Under the pieces are notes generated by a model. The model ran no database searches, had not been told where the DNA came from, and saw only the letters and a program-made list of their open reading frames with translations. Positions 33,900 through 43,262 of a DNA stretch of 64,000 bases are shown piece after piece (position 1 is the first letter of the stretch; the number at the start of each line of letters is the position of its first letter). Source of the DNA: Subtercola endophyticus (GTDB taxonomy: Bacteria; Actinomycetota; Actinomycetes; Actinomycetales; Microbacteriaceae); contig NZ_CP087997.1 in the NCBI RefSeq assembly GCF_021044565.1, positions 3,782,001 through 3,846,000 on the forward strand, given 5' to 3'. The position numbers were made by a program, and so were the translations under genes.

Positions 33900-34754
33900 A
33901 TGATCGTCTACGACACACCCCGCCCCATCGACGTCTCTGTGACCCTCGGGGTCGGCGACATCGAACTCACCGCCTCCGACCGCATCGACACTCTGGTCGA
34001 GGTGGCACCCAGCCGCCCCGGCCGGGCCGGCGACATCTCGCTCGCGAAGGAGGCGACCGTGCGCTTCGACGGCGGCCGCCTGACCGTCGTCGTTCCGAAG
34101 CGGCTCAATCTATTCGGGCCCGGCGACTCCGTCGATGTGCGTATCGAGCTGCCGAGCGGGTCGACCGCCACGCTCGTCTGCGCGTACGGCGGCGTGCGAA
34201 CGCGCGGCAGGCTCGGCGACAGCGACATCACCGCCTCGTACGGTCGCGTGCAGGTCGCGAGCACAGGGTCGCTGCGGCTCAAGGCACCCTATGGCGAGGT
34301 CGAGATCAACGAGGTCGCGGGTGACCTCGACCTGACGGCCGGGCACGCGCGGCTGCAGATCGCACGCATCGTCGGCCGGGCGAACATCCGCGGGTCGCAC
34401 GGTGACATCGAGCTGGGTACTGTCGGCGGCGATGTGGATGCTCGCACCTCGGGTGCGGTGACCATCGGATGCCCGGGGGGCAACGTCTCGATTCGAACCG
34501 CCTATGGCGCCCTGCGCATCCGCGAGGTCGGCACGGGAACGGTGCGGCTCGAGAACGGCTACGCCGGCATCGAGGTTGGGGTGCCGACCGGTACCGCCGC
34601 CTGGATCGATGCCGCCTCGAAGCAGGGCATCGTGCGCAACGAGCTCACCAGCGAGAACGGCCCCGAGGGTGCCGAACGCACCGTCGAGCTGAGGTTGCGG
34701 GCGAACTACGGCGACATTCTCATCCACCGTGCGGAGCCGGCCCGGGTGAGCTGA
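33900..34754 (+). CDS. DUF4097 beta-strand-repeat protein
   Basis: A 284-residue protein built of short repeated beta strands with recurring Gly/Asp turns (LGVGDIELTAS, SYGRVQVAS, PYGEVEINEVAGDLDLTAGHA, AYGALRIREVG). These are typical of DUF4097, predicted to fold as a beta-solenoid/adhesin-like sheet. No signal peptide or TM segment, so it is likely cytoplasmic. ATG 33900 is preferred (GAAAGAAG six bases upstream) over ATG 33894. It sits between a HicB-like regulator and a DrrAB-type exporter, a recurrent actinobacterial order. The molecular role is unknown. Confidence 0.82.
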   Translation: MIVYDTPRPIDVSVTLGVGDIELTASDRIDTLVEVAPSRPGRAGDISLAKEATVRFDGGRLTVVVPKRLNLFGPGDSVDVRIELPSGSTATLVCAYGGVRTRGRLGDSDITASYGRVQVASTGSLRLKAPYGEVEINEVAGDLDLTAGHARLQIARIVGRANIRGSHGDIELGTVGGDVDARTSGAVTIGCPGGNVSIRTAYGALRIREVGTGTVRLENGYAGIEVGVPTGTAAWIDAASKQGIVRNELTSENGPEGAERTVELRLRANYGDILIHRAEPARVS

Positions 34755-34811
34755 CCCGCGCCGCGCCGCGCCGCGCTCTGCGACACCCGCGCCTTACCCG
34801 GGCGCAACAAT

Positions 34812-34920
34812 CCATCGCGTGCCCGACCGGGCGCGACGATCTACCGCGCCCCAACCAGGGCGTCGCTCTACCGCGCCCAACCGGGGCGTCGCTCCACCGC
34901 GCCCAATCGCGCGCGACGAT
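34812..34920. repeat. Four degenerate 26-29 bp tandem repeats before the DrrA-like gene
   Basis: Units at 34812-34840, 34841-34867, 34868-34893 and 34894-34920 share the pattern CYACCGCGCCCAACC-GGGCG-TCGCT. The second and third are nearly identical. A CCGCG triplet run precedes them (34756-34775). They fill most of the 186-base gap between DUF4097 and the ABC ATPase gene. Confidence 0.7.
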
Positions 34921-34940
34921 CCACGAAGAAGGGAACAGCA

Positions 34941-35903
34941 ATGACCACGGCCATCCAGACCCGCGCCCTGCGCAAGAGCTTCGGGTCGCAGACCGTGCTC
35001 GACGGAATCGATCTCGACGTAGAAGAAGGCAGCGTCTTCGCCCTGCTCGGCCCGAACGGGGCCGGCAAGACGACCGCGGTGCACATCCTCTCGACGTTGC
35101 TGCCGCCCGATGCGGGCACGGCAACCGTCGGCGGACGAGACGTGACAACCGACGCCGACGCCGTTCGCGGGCTCATCGGGCTCACCGGACAGTTCGCCGC
35201 CGTCGACGGCCTGCTCACCGGCGAAGAGAACCTCATGCTCATGGCCCGGCTGCGCCACCTCGGCGCCACGGCGGCCAAGCACCGCGTGGCCGAGCTGCTC
35301 GACCAGTTCGACCTGACCGACGCCGCGCGCAAGCCGCTCGCCACCTACTCCGGAGGCATGCGCCGCCGCCTCGACCTCGCCATGACGCTCGTCGGCGACC
35401 CCCGGGTGATCTTTCTCGACGAGCCCACCACCGGCCTCGATCCGCGCTCGCGGCAGACCATGTGGAACATCGTGCGCGACCTCGTAGCGCGCGGCGTGAC
35501 CATCTTTCTCACCACCCAGTACCTCGACGAGGCCGACGAGCTCGCTTCACGCATCGCGGTGCTCGACGGCGGGCGCATCGTGGCGACCGGCACACCCGAC
35601 GAGCTCAAGCGCCGCATCCCCGGTGGCCACGTGCTGCTCGCCTTCGAGACTCCGGATGCCCTGACCTCCGCCGCGCGCCTGCTGAACCTTTCGGCGAACG
35701 ACGATGAAGCCCAGCGCGCCGAACTCGAGCTGAGAGTGCCCATCACGAACGACGAGGTCGGAACGGTACGCCGCGTACTCGCCCTGCTCGACGGCGGCGG
35801 GGTGCCGCTCGAGGGGCTCTCCATCCATACGCCCGACCTCGACGACGTGTTCTTCGCCCTCACCGGCCAACCCGCTACGACGCTCACAACGGAGGCATCA
35901 TGA
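34941..35903 (+). CDS. Daunorubicin-resistance-type ABC exporter ATPase (DrrA family)
   Basis: A 320-residue ATPase: Walker A GPNGAGKTT (residues about 39-47), signature YSGGMRRRLDLAMTLVGDP, Walker B VIFLDEPTTGLDPRSR, H-loop region LTTQYLDEADELA. The C-terminal extension (GTPDELKRR... onward) is characteristic of DrrA-like exporters. GAAGAAGGGAA precedes the ATG. Overlaps the permease start by four bases. Exports a hydrophobic compound or contributes to self-protection; the substrate is unknown. Confidence 0.9.
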   Translation: MTTAIQTRALRKSFGSQTVLDGIDLDVEEGSVFALLGPNGAGKTTAVHILSTLLPPDAGTATVGGRDVTTDADAVRGLIGLTGQFAAVDGLLTGEENLMLMARLRHLGATAAKHRVAELLDQFDLTDAARKPLATYSGGMRRRLDLAMTLVGDPRVIFLDEPTTGLDPRSRQTMWNIVRDLVARGVTIFLTTQYLDEADELASRIAVLDGGRIVATGTPDELKRRIPGGHVLLAFETPDALTSAARLLNLSANDDEAQRAELELRVPITNDEVGTVRRVLALLDGGGVPLEGLSIHTPDLDDVFFALTGQPATTLTTEAS

Positions 35904-36748
35904 CCACTCTCACGAGCACAGGCACTGTGCGAAACACCGTCGCCGACTCGACCACCATGCTGCGCCGCAATCTGCTGCACATGGTGCGGTACCCCGGGCT
36001 CACGGGGTTCGTGATCGGTATTCCGGTCATCCTTCTGCTGATGTTCGTGTACGTCTTCGGCGGCACGCTGGGGGCAGGCCTGTCGCCTGACGTCATCGGT
36101 GTCAGTGCGGCCGGCGGCGGAGGTGGCGGAGGCGGAGCCGTGCAGCAGTACCTCGCGTATGTGCTGCCGGGCATCCTGTTCATCGGCATCGCGGGCATCG
36201 CCAATGGTGCGTCGATCGGCGTCGCCATGGACATGACCGAGGGCATCGTCGCCCGGTTTCGCTCCATGGCCATCTCGCGCACGGCCGTGCTGACCGGGCA
36301 CGTGCTCGGCAACACGATTCAGGGCCTGCTGGTGTCGGTGATTCTCATCGGCGCGGCACTGCTGATGGGATTGCGCCCGACCGCGAGCCCGCTGGGCTGG
36401 CTGGGTATCGCGGCGATTGTGGCGCTGGTCAGTTTCGCGGTGTCGTGGCTGGGAGTGGCGCTCGGGGTCTCGGCCAAGACGGTCGAATCGGCGAGCAATA
36501 CGCCCATGGTGCTGTTGTTGCTGGTCTTTCTCGGCAGCGGGTTCGTGCCTGCGAGTTCGATGCCCGGCTGGCTGCAGGGTTTCGCTCAGTACCAGCCGTT
36601 CACGACCTTCATCGAGACGGTGCGGGCACTGATGTTCGGCGCCGACCCGGGGCTGAATCTGTGGCTCGCACTGGGCTGGGCCGTGCTGCTCGGGGTAGTC
36701 GGCTACGTCTGGGCGCGAACGATGTACGTGCGCAGGTCGGTGCGCTGA
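35900..36748 (+). CDS. ABC-2 type exporter permease (DrrB family)
   Basis: A 282-residue membrane protein with six hydrophobic segments and the ABC-2 pattern (MLRRNLLHMVRYPGL at the N-terminus, AVLTGHVLGNTIQGLL in the middle, ASSMPGWLQGFAQYQPFT before the last TM). A Gly-rich loop (GGGGGGGGAVQQYLAYVLPG) lies after TM1. Partner of the overlapping ATPase. Followed by a convergent acyl-CoA synthetase behind a strong hairpin. Confidence 0.88.
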   Translation: MTTLTSTGTVRNTVADSTTMLRRNLLHMVRYPGLTGFVIGIPVILLLMFVYVFGGTLGAGLSPDVIGVSAAGGGGGGGGAVQQYLAYVLPGILFIGIAGIANGASIGVAMDMTEGIVARFRSMAISRTAVLTGHVLGNTIQGLLVSVILIGAALLMGLRPTASPLGWLGIAAIVALVSFAVSWLGVALGVSAKTVESASNTPMVLLLLVFLGSGFVPASSMPGWLQGFAQYQPFTTFIETVRALMFGADPGLNLWLALGWAVLLGVVGYVWARTMYVRRSVR

Positions 36749-36793
36749 GCGCTCCCCTCGCCACCGTCGCCGTCTCATGGCGGGCAACGCCGG

Positions 36794-36849
36794 CGACTTT
36801 GCGAAAAGGCCCCCAAGAAGTGTCGTTTAGGGCCTTTTGCGCAAAGTCG
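36794..36849. terminator. Bidirectional hairpin (10 + 9 bp, one bulge)
   Basis: CGACTTTGCG-AAAAGGCCC (36794-36812) pairs with its complement at 36830-36849, the right arm carrying one extra base. Loop of 17 bases. Lies between the convergent DrrB-like and acyl-CoA synthetase genes. The A/T-rich centre of the stem gives short T-runs on both strands. Confidence 0.7.
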
Positions 36850-36882
36850 AATACCTCCGCGTGGCGCGGGAGCGAATCCCGC

Positions 36883-38619
36883 TCAGTGCCGCCACTCCGT
36901 GCTGATCGCTTCGCCGCGGTCGAAGGCCGCTTGCTCGCGCTCGCGCAACTCCACCCGGCGGATCTTGCCCGAGATGGTTTTCGGCAGCTCGAAGAACTCG
37001 ATGCGGCGTACCCGCTCGAACGACGAGAGCTGGGCGTGCGAGTGCGCGAAGATGACCTCGGCCGTCGCAGCGTCGGGCGCCCAGCCCTCGGCAAGGGCGA
37101 CGTAGGCCTTCACGACGCTGTGCCGCGTCGCATCCGGAGCCGGCACGACGGCAGACTCTGCAACGGCGGGATGCTGCAGCAGCACACTCTCGACCTCGAA
37201 GGGTGAGATCTTGAAGTCGGACGACTTGAAGATGTCGTCGGTGCGGCCGACGAACGTGATCGTGCCGTCGTCGGCGAGCACCGCGACGTCGCCGGTGTGA
37301 AAGTACCCGCCTGCCCGCGAGGCGGCCGTTCGTTCGTCGTCGTTCAGGTAGCCCGACATGAGATTCGCGGGCTCGACGCTGAGATCGAGGCAGATCTCGC
37401 CCGTCGCGGCAGGCGCCCCGGTGAGCGGGTCGACGATCGCGATGGCGACGCCGGGAAGCGCCCGGCCCATGGCACCCGGCACGACCTCGCCGCCGGGCGG
37501 GTTGGCGATGAGCGCGGTGGTCTCGGTCTGTCCGTAGCCGTCGCGGATGGTCAGCCCCCACGCCTCTTCGACGGCGGCGATGACGCCGGGGTTCAGCGGC
37601 TCGCCGGCCGAGAGGGCCTCGTGCAGTGCCCGCGGTTTTGTGCCGAGATCACTCTGGATGAGCATCCGCCACACCGTGGGCGGCGCGCAGAAGGTCGTCA
37701 CCCGGTGCTGGTCGAGTCGCTCACGCAGGGCGACCGGATCGAAGCGGCCGTAGTTGTAGATGAACACCGTCGCCTCGGCGTTGAACGGTGCGAAAAAGCA
37801 GCTCCAGGCGTGTTTTCCCCAGCCCGGCGAACTGATGGCGAGGTGCACATCATTCGGGCCGATGCCCAGCCAATACAGGGTCGAAAGGTGGCCGACGGGG
37901 TAGGAGGCCTGGGTGTGCACGACCATTTTGGGCTTCGAGGTGGTGCCCGAGGTGAAGTAGATGAGGCTCGGGTCGGAGGTATCGACGGTGACCGAAGGCG
38001 CGATGCCGAGGCCCTCGAGCGAGTCGTCGTAGTCGAGCCAGCCGTCGGGGAGTGCGGTCTTGCGAGTGCCGTCGCCGGCGCCCGGACGGCCGACGCTGAC
38101 GCTCGGACGGCCGTCGTTCGCTCCGACGACGATGCGCTCGAAGTCGCCCTCGACGCCCGTGAATCGGTCGATCACCGAGACGTCGGCGATCACGTGGCTC
38201 ACACCCCCGCGCACCAGTCGGTCGTCGAGATCGGCCGGCGAGAGCAGGGTGGTGGTCGGCAGGATGACCGCTCCCAGCTTCATGATGGCCAGCATCGACT
38301 CCCACAGCTCGACCCGGTTGCCGAGCATCAGCATCACGTGGTCACCCTGCTGCACCCCGACGCTGTCGAGCCACGCTGCGACCTCGTCGCTGCGCCAGCG
38401 CAACTGGTCATAGCTGACCTTCGTCTCGCTGCCGTCTTCTTCGACGATGTGCAGGGCGAGGCGTTCGTTGCCGACGGCGATGGCATCGAACCAGTCGATA
38501 GCCCAGTTGAAGTGCGGCCCGACGTCTGGCCACTCGAAGGCCGCAGTGGCGGCTGCCGCAGCAGTGCGGTGCTCGAGCAGGGTATTTCGGGCGGCCCGGA
38601 AGGTCTCGGTCGCGTTCAT
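36883..38619 (-). CDS. AMP-dependent acyl-CoA synthetase (medium-chain/acetyl type)
   Basis: A 578-residue adenylate-forming enzyme activating a carboxylic acid with ATP and CoA: P-loop-like YFTSGTTSKPK, GYGQTETTALIANPPGG, motif YFHTGDVAVLADDG, hinge FVGRTDDIFKSSDFKISPFEVE and C-terminal catalytic Lys in PKTISGKIRRVELR. Closest in layout to medium-chain acyl-CoA synthetases. ATG 38619 is chosen (GAGGGA adjacent); GTG 38637 is the alternative. Divergent from putrescine oxidase. Acid specificity is not evident. Confidence 0.88.
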   Translation of the reverse strand: MNATETFRAARNTLLEHRTAAAAATAAFEWPDVGPHFNWAIDWFDAIAVGNERLALHIVEEDGSETKVSYDQLRWRSDEVAAWLDSVGVQQGDHVMLMLGNRVELWESMLAIMKLGAVILPTTTLLSPADLDDRLVRGGVSHVIADVSVIDRFTGVEGDFERIVVGANDGRPSVSVGRPGAGDGTRKTALPDGWLDYDDSLEGLGIAPSVTVDTSDPSLIYFTSGTTSKPKMVVHTQASYPVGHLSTLYWLGIGPNDVHLAISSPGWGKHAWSCFFAPFNAEATVFIYNYGRFDPVALRERLDQHRVTTFCAPPTVWRMLIQSDLGTKPRALHEALSAGEPLNPGVIAAVEEAWGLTIRDGYGQTETTALIANPPGGEVVPGAMGRALPGVAIAIVDPLTGAPAATGEICLDLSVEPANLMSGYLNDDERTAASRAGGYFHTGDVAVLADDGTITFVGRTDDIFKSSDFKISPFEVESVLLQHPAVAESAVVPAPDATRHSVVKAYVALAEGWAPDAATAEVIFAHSHAQLSSFERVRRIEFFELPKTISGKIRRVELREREQAAFDRGEAISTEWRH

Positions 38620-38754
38620 TCCCTCAGTCTGGCGCACCGTGGCTGGGAAAAAAGCCGAGGCGTGGAGCCGGTGCTATCGAAAAGCTCCGTATTGATGGCA
38701 GAATGTAAGCGAATCCGTCGCCGTGATGGCGCAGAAGCTACGAAATGAGTTGTC

Positions 38755-40191
38755 ATGCAGCGATTACACCGTGACGTCGTGATTGTCGGCGCGGGAGCGA
38801 CGGGGCTGACCGCCGCCGTGCAGTTGCAGCAAGCAGGGCTTTCGGTTGTGGTGCTCGAAGCGCGCGACCGGGTCGGCGGTCGTGTCTGGACCAACGCTAT
38901 CGACGGGCAGATGTACGAGATCGGCGGCCAGTGGGTCTCGCCCGACCAGACGGCGCTGCTCGAGACCCTCGACGAACTCGGACTCGGTACCTACTCGCGT
39001 TTTCGTGACGGCGAGAGCGTGTACGTCGGGCCCGACGGCGTGGCGAAGCGGTTCACGGGCGACATCTTTCCGGCAAGCCCGCACTCCAGGGCCGAGATCG
39101 AGCGACTGATCGGTCTGCTCGACGAACTCGTCGCCGAGATCGATCCGGCGGCGCCGTGGCAGCACCCCCGGGCATCCGAGTTCGACCACATCTCGTTCGC
39201 GGGCTGGCTCGAGCAGCACAGCGACGACGACGAGGCGCGCAAGAACGTCGCTCTCTTCATCGCCGACGCCATGCTCACGAAGCCGGCGCACTCGTTCTCA
39301 CTGCTGCAGGCGCTGCTGATGGCCGCCAGTGCCGGCAGCTTCAGCCACCTCGTCGATGCGGACTTCATTCTCGATAAACGTGTCATCGGCGGCCTGCAAC
39401 AGGTGCCGCTGAAGCTGGCCGAACAGCTGCCGCCCGACGATCTGCGGCTCGGGCAGGCGGTGCGGGGCATCCGCTGGTCGTCGGCCGCGCTCGCCGATGA
39501 CGCGCTCGCCGCAGAGGGAGGTGACGCTGGGCCGGTGGAGGTGTACACCGATGATCTGACCGTCGTCGCGCGCCGGGTGATCGTGGCCGTGCCGCCGAAC
39601 CTGTACAACCGCATCGAGTACACACCGAACCTGCCGCGCCTTCGCCAGCAGTTGCAGCAGCACCAGTCGCTCGGTCTGGTGATCAAGGTGCACGCCAGCT
39701 ACGAGACACCGTTCTGGCGCGAAGACGGGCTTTCGGGCACCGCGTTCAGCCCGTACCAGGTGGTGCATGAGGCCTACGACAATTCCAACTACGGCGAGAC
39801 CCGCGGCACGCTCGTCGGGTTCGTCTCCGACGAGAAGGCCGACGCGGTGTTCCGGATGCCCGTGGCCGAGCGCAGGCAGAGCATCCTGAACTCGCTCGCC
39901 GCCTACTACGGGCCGCGCGCGCTCGACCCGGTCGTCTACTACGAGAGCGACTGGGCCGCAGAGGAGTGGACGCAGGGCGCCTACGCCGCGAGCTTCGATC
40001 TCGGCGGGCTCACCCGCTACGGGGCGCTGCAGCTCGAGCCCGTGGGGCCGCTGCGCTTCGGTTCGAGCGACCTCGCCGCCGAAGGCTACCAGCACGTCGA
40101 CGGGGCTATCCGCGTGGGGCGCCGCCTCGCCGCTGAGACCATCACCAGCCTTGAGTCAAGCGCATCCACTGCCGAAGGAGACACCGAATGA
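38755..40191 (+). CDS. puo: Putrescine oxidase (flavin monoamine oxidase)
   Basis: A 478-residue FAD amine oxidase. The dinucleotide motif is VIVGAGATGLTAAVQLQQ, followed by VVLEARDRVGGRVWT and IGGQWVSPDQTALLETLDELGL. The late motifs TKPAHSFSLLQALLMAASA, SFSHLVDADFILDKRVIGG and YESDWAAEEWTQGAYAASF closely match what I know of Kocuria and Rhodococcus putrescine oxidases. The reaction is putrescine + O2 to 4-aminobutanal, NH3 and H2O2. Overlaps the aldehyde dehydrogenase that would oxidise the product. Confidence 0.92.
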   Translation: MQRLHRDVVIVGAGATGLTAAVQLQQAGLSVVVLEARDRVGGRVWTNAIDGQMYEIGGQWVSPDQTALLETLDELGLGTYSRFRDGESVYVGPDGVAKRFTGDIFPASPHSRAEIERLIGLLDELVAEIDPAAPWQHPRASEFDHISFAGWLEQHSDDDEARKNVALFIADAMLTKPAHSFSLLQALLMAASAGSFSHLVDADFILDKRVIGGLQQVPLKLAEQLPPDDLRLGQAVRGIRWSSAALADDALAAEGGDAGPVEVYTDDLTVVARRVIVAVPPNLYNRIEYTPNLPRLRQQLQQHQSLGLVIKVHASYETPFWREDGLSGTAFSPYQVVHEAYDNSNYGETRGTLVGFVSDEKADAVFRMPVAERRQSILNSLAAYYGPRALDPVVYYESDWAAEEWTQGAYAASFDLGGLTRYGALQLEPVGPLRFGSSDLAAEGYQHVDGAIRVGRRLAAETITSLESSASTAEGDTE

Positions 40192-41567
40192 GCCACTACG
40201 CCGTCATCAATCCCGCCACGGGCGAGACTGTCGCCGAATACCCGACCATCACCGATGAGGCGCTGCAGCAGGCCATCACCTCGGCCTCCGCCGCCTACGA
40301 GAGCTGGTCGCGAAAGGTCGCTGTCGGCGACCGTGCCGCGCTGATCGCCCGCGTGGCGGCGCTGCACACCGAACGCCGCCTGCAGCTGGCCGAGATCGTG
40401 GTGCGTGAGGTCGGCAAGCCGCTCGACCAGGCGCTGGGCGAAGTCGACTTCGCAGCGGCGATCTACCAGTACTACGCCGACAACGGCGCGGACTTTCTGG
40501 CCGACGAGCCGATCGAGCTCTCTGACGGCGATGGTTCGGCGTTCATCCGTCGCGGCGGTCTCGGCGTGCTGCTGGGCATCATGCCCTGGAACTTTCCGTA
40601 CTACCAGGTGGCGCGCTTCGCCGGGCCGAACATCGTGGCTGGCAACACCATTCTGCTGAAGCACGCGCCGCAGTGCCCCGAGTCGGCCGCGGCCATCGCG
40701 CAGATCTTCGACGACGCCGAATCCGAGCTCGGCGCGCACGACTCGGTGTACGTGAACATCTACGCCAGCAACGAGCAGATCGCCACCGTCATCGCGGATG
40801 CCCGTGTGCAGGGTGTCTCGGTGACGGGCTCCGAGCGGGCCGGGGCCGCCGTGGCCGCGCTCGCGGGCAAGCACCTCAAGAAGGTCGTGCTCGAGCTGGG
40901 CGGGTCGGATCCGTTCATTCTGCTCTCGACCGACGACCTCGACACCGCCGTGCAAGACGCGGTGAACGCGCGGCTCGACAACAACGGCCAGTCGTGCAAC
41001 GCCGCGAAACGGTTCATCGTCATCGACTCGCTGTACGACGAGTTCGCGGCGAAGTTCACGTCGCTGTTCACCGCTGCGCAGCCGACCGACCCGATGGCGG
41101 AGGGCACGCTGCTCGGCCCGCTCTCTTCAGCCGCAGCGACCGATCGGCTCGAGGAGCAGCTCGGGCGGGCCGTGTCGCAGGGTGCGACAGTGCTGGCGTC
41201 GGGAACCCCCTCGGGTAACTTCTTTCCGCCCGCGGTGCTCGCCGACGTCACCCCGCAGATGGATGCCTATCGCGAGGAGTTCTTCGGCCCGGTTGCGGCT
41301 CTGTACCGCGTGCCCTCGGAGGAGGCAGCCGTTGCCCTCGCCAACGACACTCCGTTCGGGCTCGGCTCGTACGTCTACACCACCGACCCCGAACAGGCGC
41401 TGCGGGTGGCCGACGGCATCGACGCGGGCATGGTGTGGATCAACCTCGTGCTCGGCGACGCCGCAGAACTGCCGTTCGGCGGTGTGAAGCGCTCGGGTTC
41501 GGGCCGCGAGATGGGCCGGTTCGCCATGGAGGAATTCGTGAACAAGAAGCTCATTCGTATCGCCTGA
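40188..41567 (+). CDS. Aldehyde dehydrogenase (4-aminobutyraldehyde/succinate-semialdehyde type)
   Basis: A 459-residue NAD(P)-dependent ALDH: PWNFPYYQVARF, base Glu in LELGGSDPF, catalytic Cys in NNGQSCNAAKRF, C-terminal PFGGVKRSGSGREMGRF. Its start overlaps the putrescine oxidase stop (ATGA). The most likely substrate is therefore 4-aminobutanal (giving GABA) or the later succinate semialdehyde. It is the same subgroup as the ALDH at 13777. A GABA transaminase is not in the window. Confidence 0.88.
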   Translation: MSHYAVINPATGETVAEYPTITDEALQQAITSASAAYESWSRKVAVGDRAALIARVAALHTERRLQLAEIVVREVGKPLDQALGEVDFAAAIYQYYADNGADFLADEPIELSDGDGSAFIRRGGLGVLLGIMPWNFPYYQVARFAGPNIVAGNTILLKHAPQCPESAAAIAQIFDDAESELGAHDSVYVNIYASNEQIATVIADARVQGVSVTGSERAGAAVAALAGKHLKKVVLELGGSDPFILLSTDDLDTAVQDAVNARLDNNGQSCNAAKRFIVIDSLYDEFAAKFTSLFTAAQPTDPMAEGTLLGPLSSAAATDRLEEQLGRAVSQGATVLASGTPSGNFFPPAVLADVTPQMDAYREEFFGPVAALYRVPSEEAAVALANDTPFGLGSYVYTTDPEQALRVADGIDAGMVWINLVLGDAAELPFGGVKRSGSGREMGRFAMEEFVNKKLIRIA

Positions 41568-41617
41568 TCCGGGCATCCGCTCGCCCCGGGCGGCCGCGTC
41601 ACCCAACGGAGAACCCG

Positions 41618-43147
41618 ATGAGACCCACCCACGACGCTGCGGCACACGACACCGTCTTCGAGCGGCAGCGCCCCGCTGCGGCAGCTGTTGAGCAGGCGCT
41701 GGCGGGAGCCCGGCGCAGCGCGTTCTGGCTCGACGACATCGCGCTCTCGCGCACCCGCTTCGAGGCGCTGCGGCACACGATCGACGCCGACCTCGTGATC
41801 GTCGGCGGCGGGTACACCGGGCTCTGGTCGGCACTCCGAGCGCTCGAACGGCAACCGGATGCCCGTGTGGTCGTGCTCGAAGCGGGCCGTGTCGGCTGGG
41901 CGGCGTCGGGCCGTAACGGCGGATTCTGCGAGGCCAGCATCACTCACGGCGACGAGAACGGCGAGAACCGCTGGCCAGACGAGATGCAAACCCTGCGGCG
42001 CCTCGGCGACGAGAACCTCGATGCCATCGAACAGACGGTGGCCCGGTACGGCATGAAGTGCGACTTCGAACGCACCGGAACGCTGACCGTGGCAATCGAG
42101 CCGCACCAGGTCGACTGGGTGCAGGGTGACGGTTTTCTCGACGAGGCGGCCGTGCGGGCGGAGGTCGCGTCGCCGACCTACCTCGCCGGGTCGTGGAACA
42201 TGCGGTCGACGGCCCTCGTGCATCCGGCGAAACTCGTGACCGAGCTCGCTCGTGTGGTCACCGAGCGGGGCGGGCAGATCTTCGAGGGCTCGCGCGTGGT
42301 CGGCCTCGGCGGCGCCGGTCGACGTGCCGGACAGTCGGCCGCGGGTGCGTGGGATCCCGCGGGTGCGTCGGGTACCGCGGGTGCGTCGGCTGCGTCGGCT
42401 GCGTCGGGTGCCTCGCCCGGCAGCGTCACCGTGCGAACCGCGAGCGGCGGCACCGTTCGCGCCGCGCGCGCCGTTCTCGCGACCAACGTCTTTCCGTCGT
42501 TGCTGAAGCGCAACCGCGGCATGACCGTGCCTGTCTACGACTACGCGCTGATGACCGAGCCGCTCAGCGACCACCAGCTCGCCTCGATCGGCTGGTCGAA
42601 TCGGCAGGGAATCGCCGATCTGGCGAACCAGTTCCACTACTACCGGCTGAGCGCCGACAACCGTATTCTGTTCGGCGGCTACGACGCGGTCTACCATTTC
42701 GGCAGCAAGGTCCGGCCCTCGTACGAAGAACGGGCTTCGAGCTATTCGACCCTCGCGAGTCACTTTCTCACCACGTTTCCGCAGCTGACGGGCATCCGGT
42801 TCGCCAACGCCTGGGCGGGGCCGATCGACACCTCGACGCGGTTCTGCGCCTTTTTCGGCACCGCACGCGGTGGCAGCGTCGCCTACGCGGCCGGATTCAC
42901 GGGTCTCGGTGTCGGAGCGAGCCGGTTCGCGGCCGACGTGGTGCTCGACCTGCTCTCGGGTCAGCCGACGGAACGCACCGAGTTGCGCATGGTGCGTGAG
43001 CGGCCGCTGCCCTTTCCGCCCGAACCGGCCGCCTCGATCGGCATCAACCTGACCCGCTGGTCGCTCGACCGGGCCGACCACCGGGCCGGCAAGCGAAACC
43101 TGCTGCTGCGCTCGCTCGATGCCGTGGGGCTGGGGTTCGATTCGTGA
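41618..43147 (+). CDS. FAD-dependent amine oxidoreductase (PuuB/gamma-glutamylputrescine oxidase-like)
   Basis: A 509-residue DAO-family flavoprotein: VIVGGGYTGLWSALRALE near residue 54, GWAASGRNGGFCEASITHGDENG (covalent-flavin/substrate region of PuuB-like enzymes), ALMTEPLSDHQL and AAGFTGLGVGASRFAADVVLDLL. CGGAGAA precedes the ATG at 41618. It is the third gene of the polyamine operon, so it probably oxidises putrescine, a glutamylated polyamine or a related amine. It carries a low-complexity Ala/Gly/Ser insert at about residues 241-266, encoded by short tandem repeats. Confidence 0.85.
   Translation: MRPTHDAAAHDTVFERQRPAAAAVEQALAGARRSAFWLDDIALSRTRFEALRHTIDADLVIVGGGYTGLWSALRALERQPDARVVVLEAGRVGWAASGRNGGFCEASITHGDENGENRWPDEMQTLRRLGDENLDAIEQTVARYGMKCDFERTGTLTVAIEPHQVDWVQGDGFLDEAAVRAEVASPTYLAGSWNMRSTALVHPAKLVTELARVVTERGGQIFEGSRVVGLGGAGRRAGQSAAGAWDPAGASGTAGASAASAASGASPGSVTVRTASGGTVRAARAVLATNVFPSLLKRNRGMTVPVYDYALMTEPLSDHQLASIGWSNRQGIADLANQFHYYRLSADNRILFGGYDAVYHFGSKVRPSYEERASSYSTLASHFLTTFPQLTGIRFANAWAGPIDTSTRFCAFFGTARGGSVAYAAGFTGLGVGASRFAADVVLDLLSGQPTERTELRMVRERPLPFPPEPAASIGINLTRWSLDRADHRAGKRNLLLRSLDAVGLGFDS
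42340..42415 (+). repeat. Short tandem repeats (GCGTCGG-like) inside the PuuB-like gene
   Basis: Repeated GCGGGTGCGT/GCGTCGGCT units encode an Ala/Gly/Ser-rich stretch between conserved parts of the flavoprotein. Length variation between strains would be expected. Confidence 0.6.
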
Positions 43148-43160
43148 GCGCGGGCCCCCG

Positions 43161-43229
43161 CAAAACAGCGGAGATTTCGCGAGCGTAAGCCGTATACGGG
43201 CCCACGGTGTCGGATTCTCCGCTGTTTTG
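43161..43229. repeat. 14-bp perfect inverted repeat upstream of the IclR gene
   Basis: CAAAACAGCGGAGA (43161-43174) is exactly reverse-complemented at 43216-43229, with a 41-base loop that holds a second palindrome. It starts 13 bases after the PuuB-like stop, so it could end the polyamine transcript. It also lies 33 bases before the regulator start. Confidence 0.65.
43190..43199. promoter_or_regulatory. Palindrome CCGTATACGG, possible IclR operator
   Basis: A perfect 10-bp palindrome inside the loop of the larger inverted repeat, 63 bases before the IclR gene. Autoregulation through it is plausible but unproven. Confidence 0.35.
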
Positions 43230-43262
43230 ACGGAGGCCTGCCCCGCCGCGTTAGCATGTGCC

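Noticed and set aside
34812..34920. CRISPR array
   Set aside because: The units are adjacent with no spacers, vary in length and sequence, and no cas genes occur in the window.
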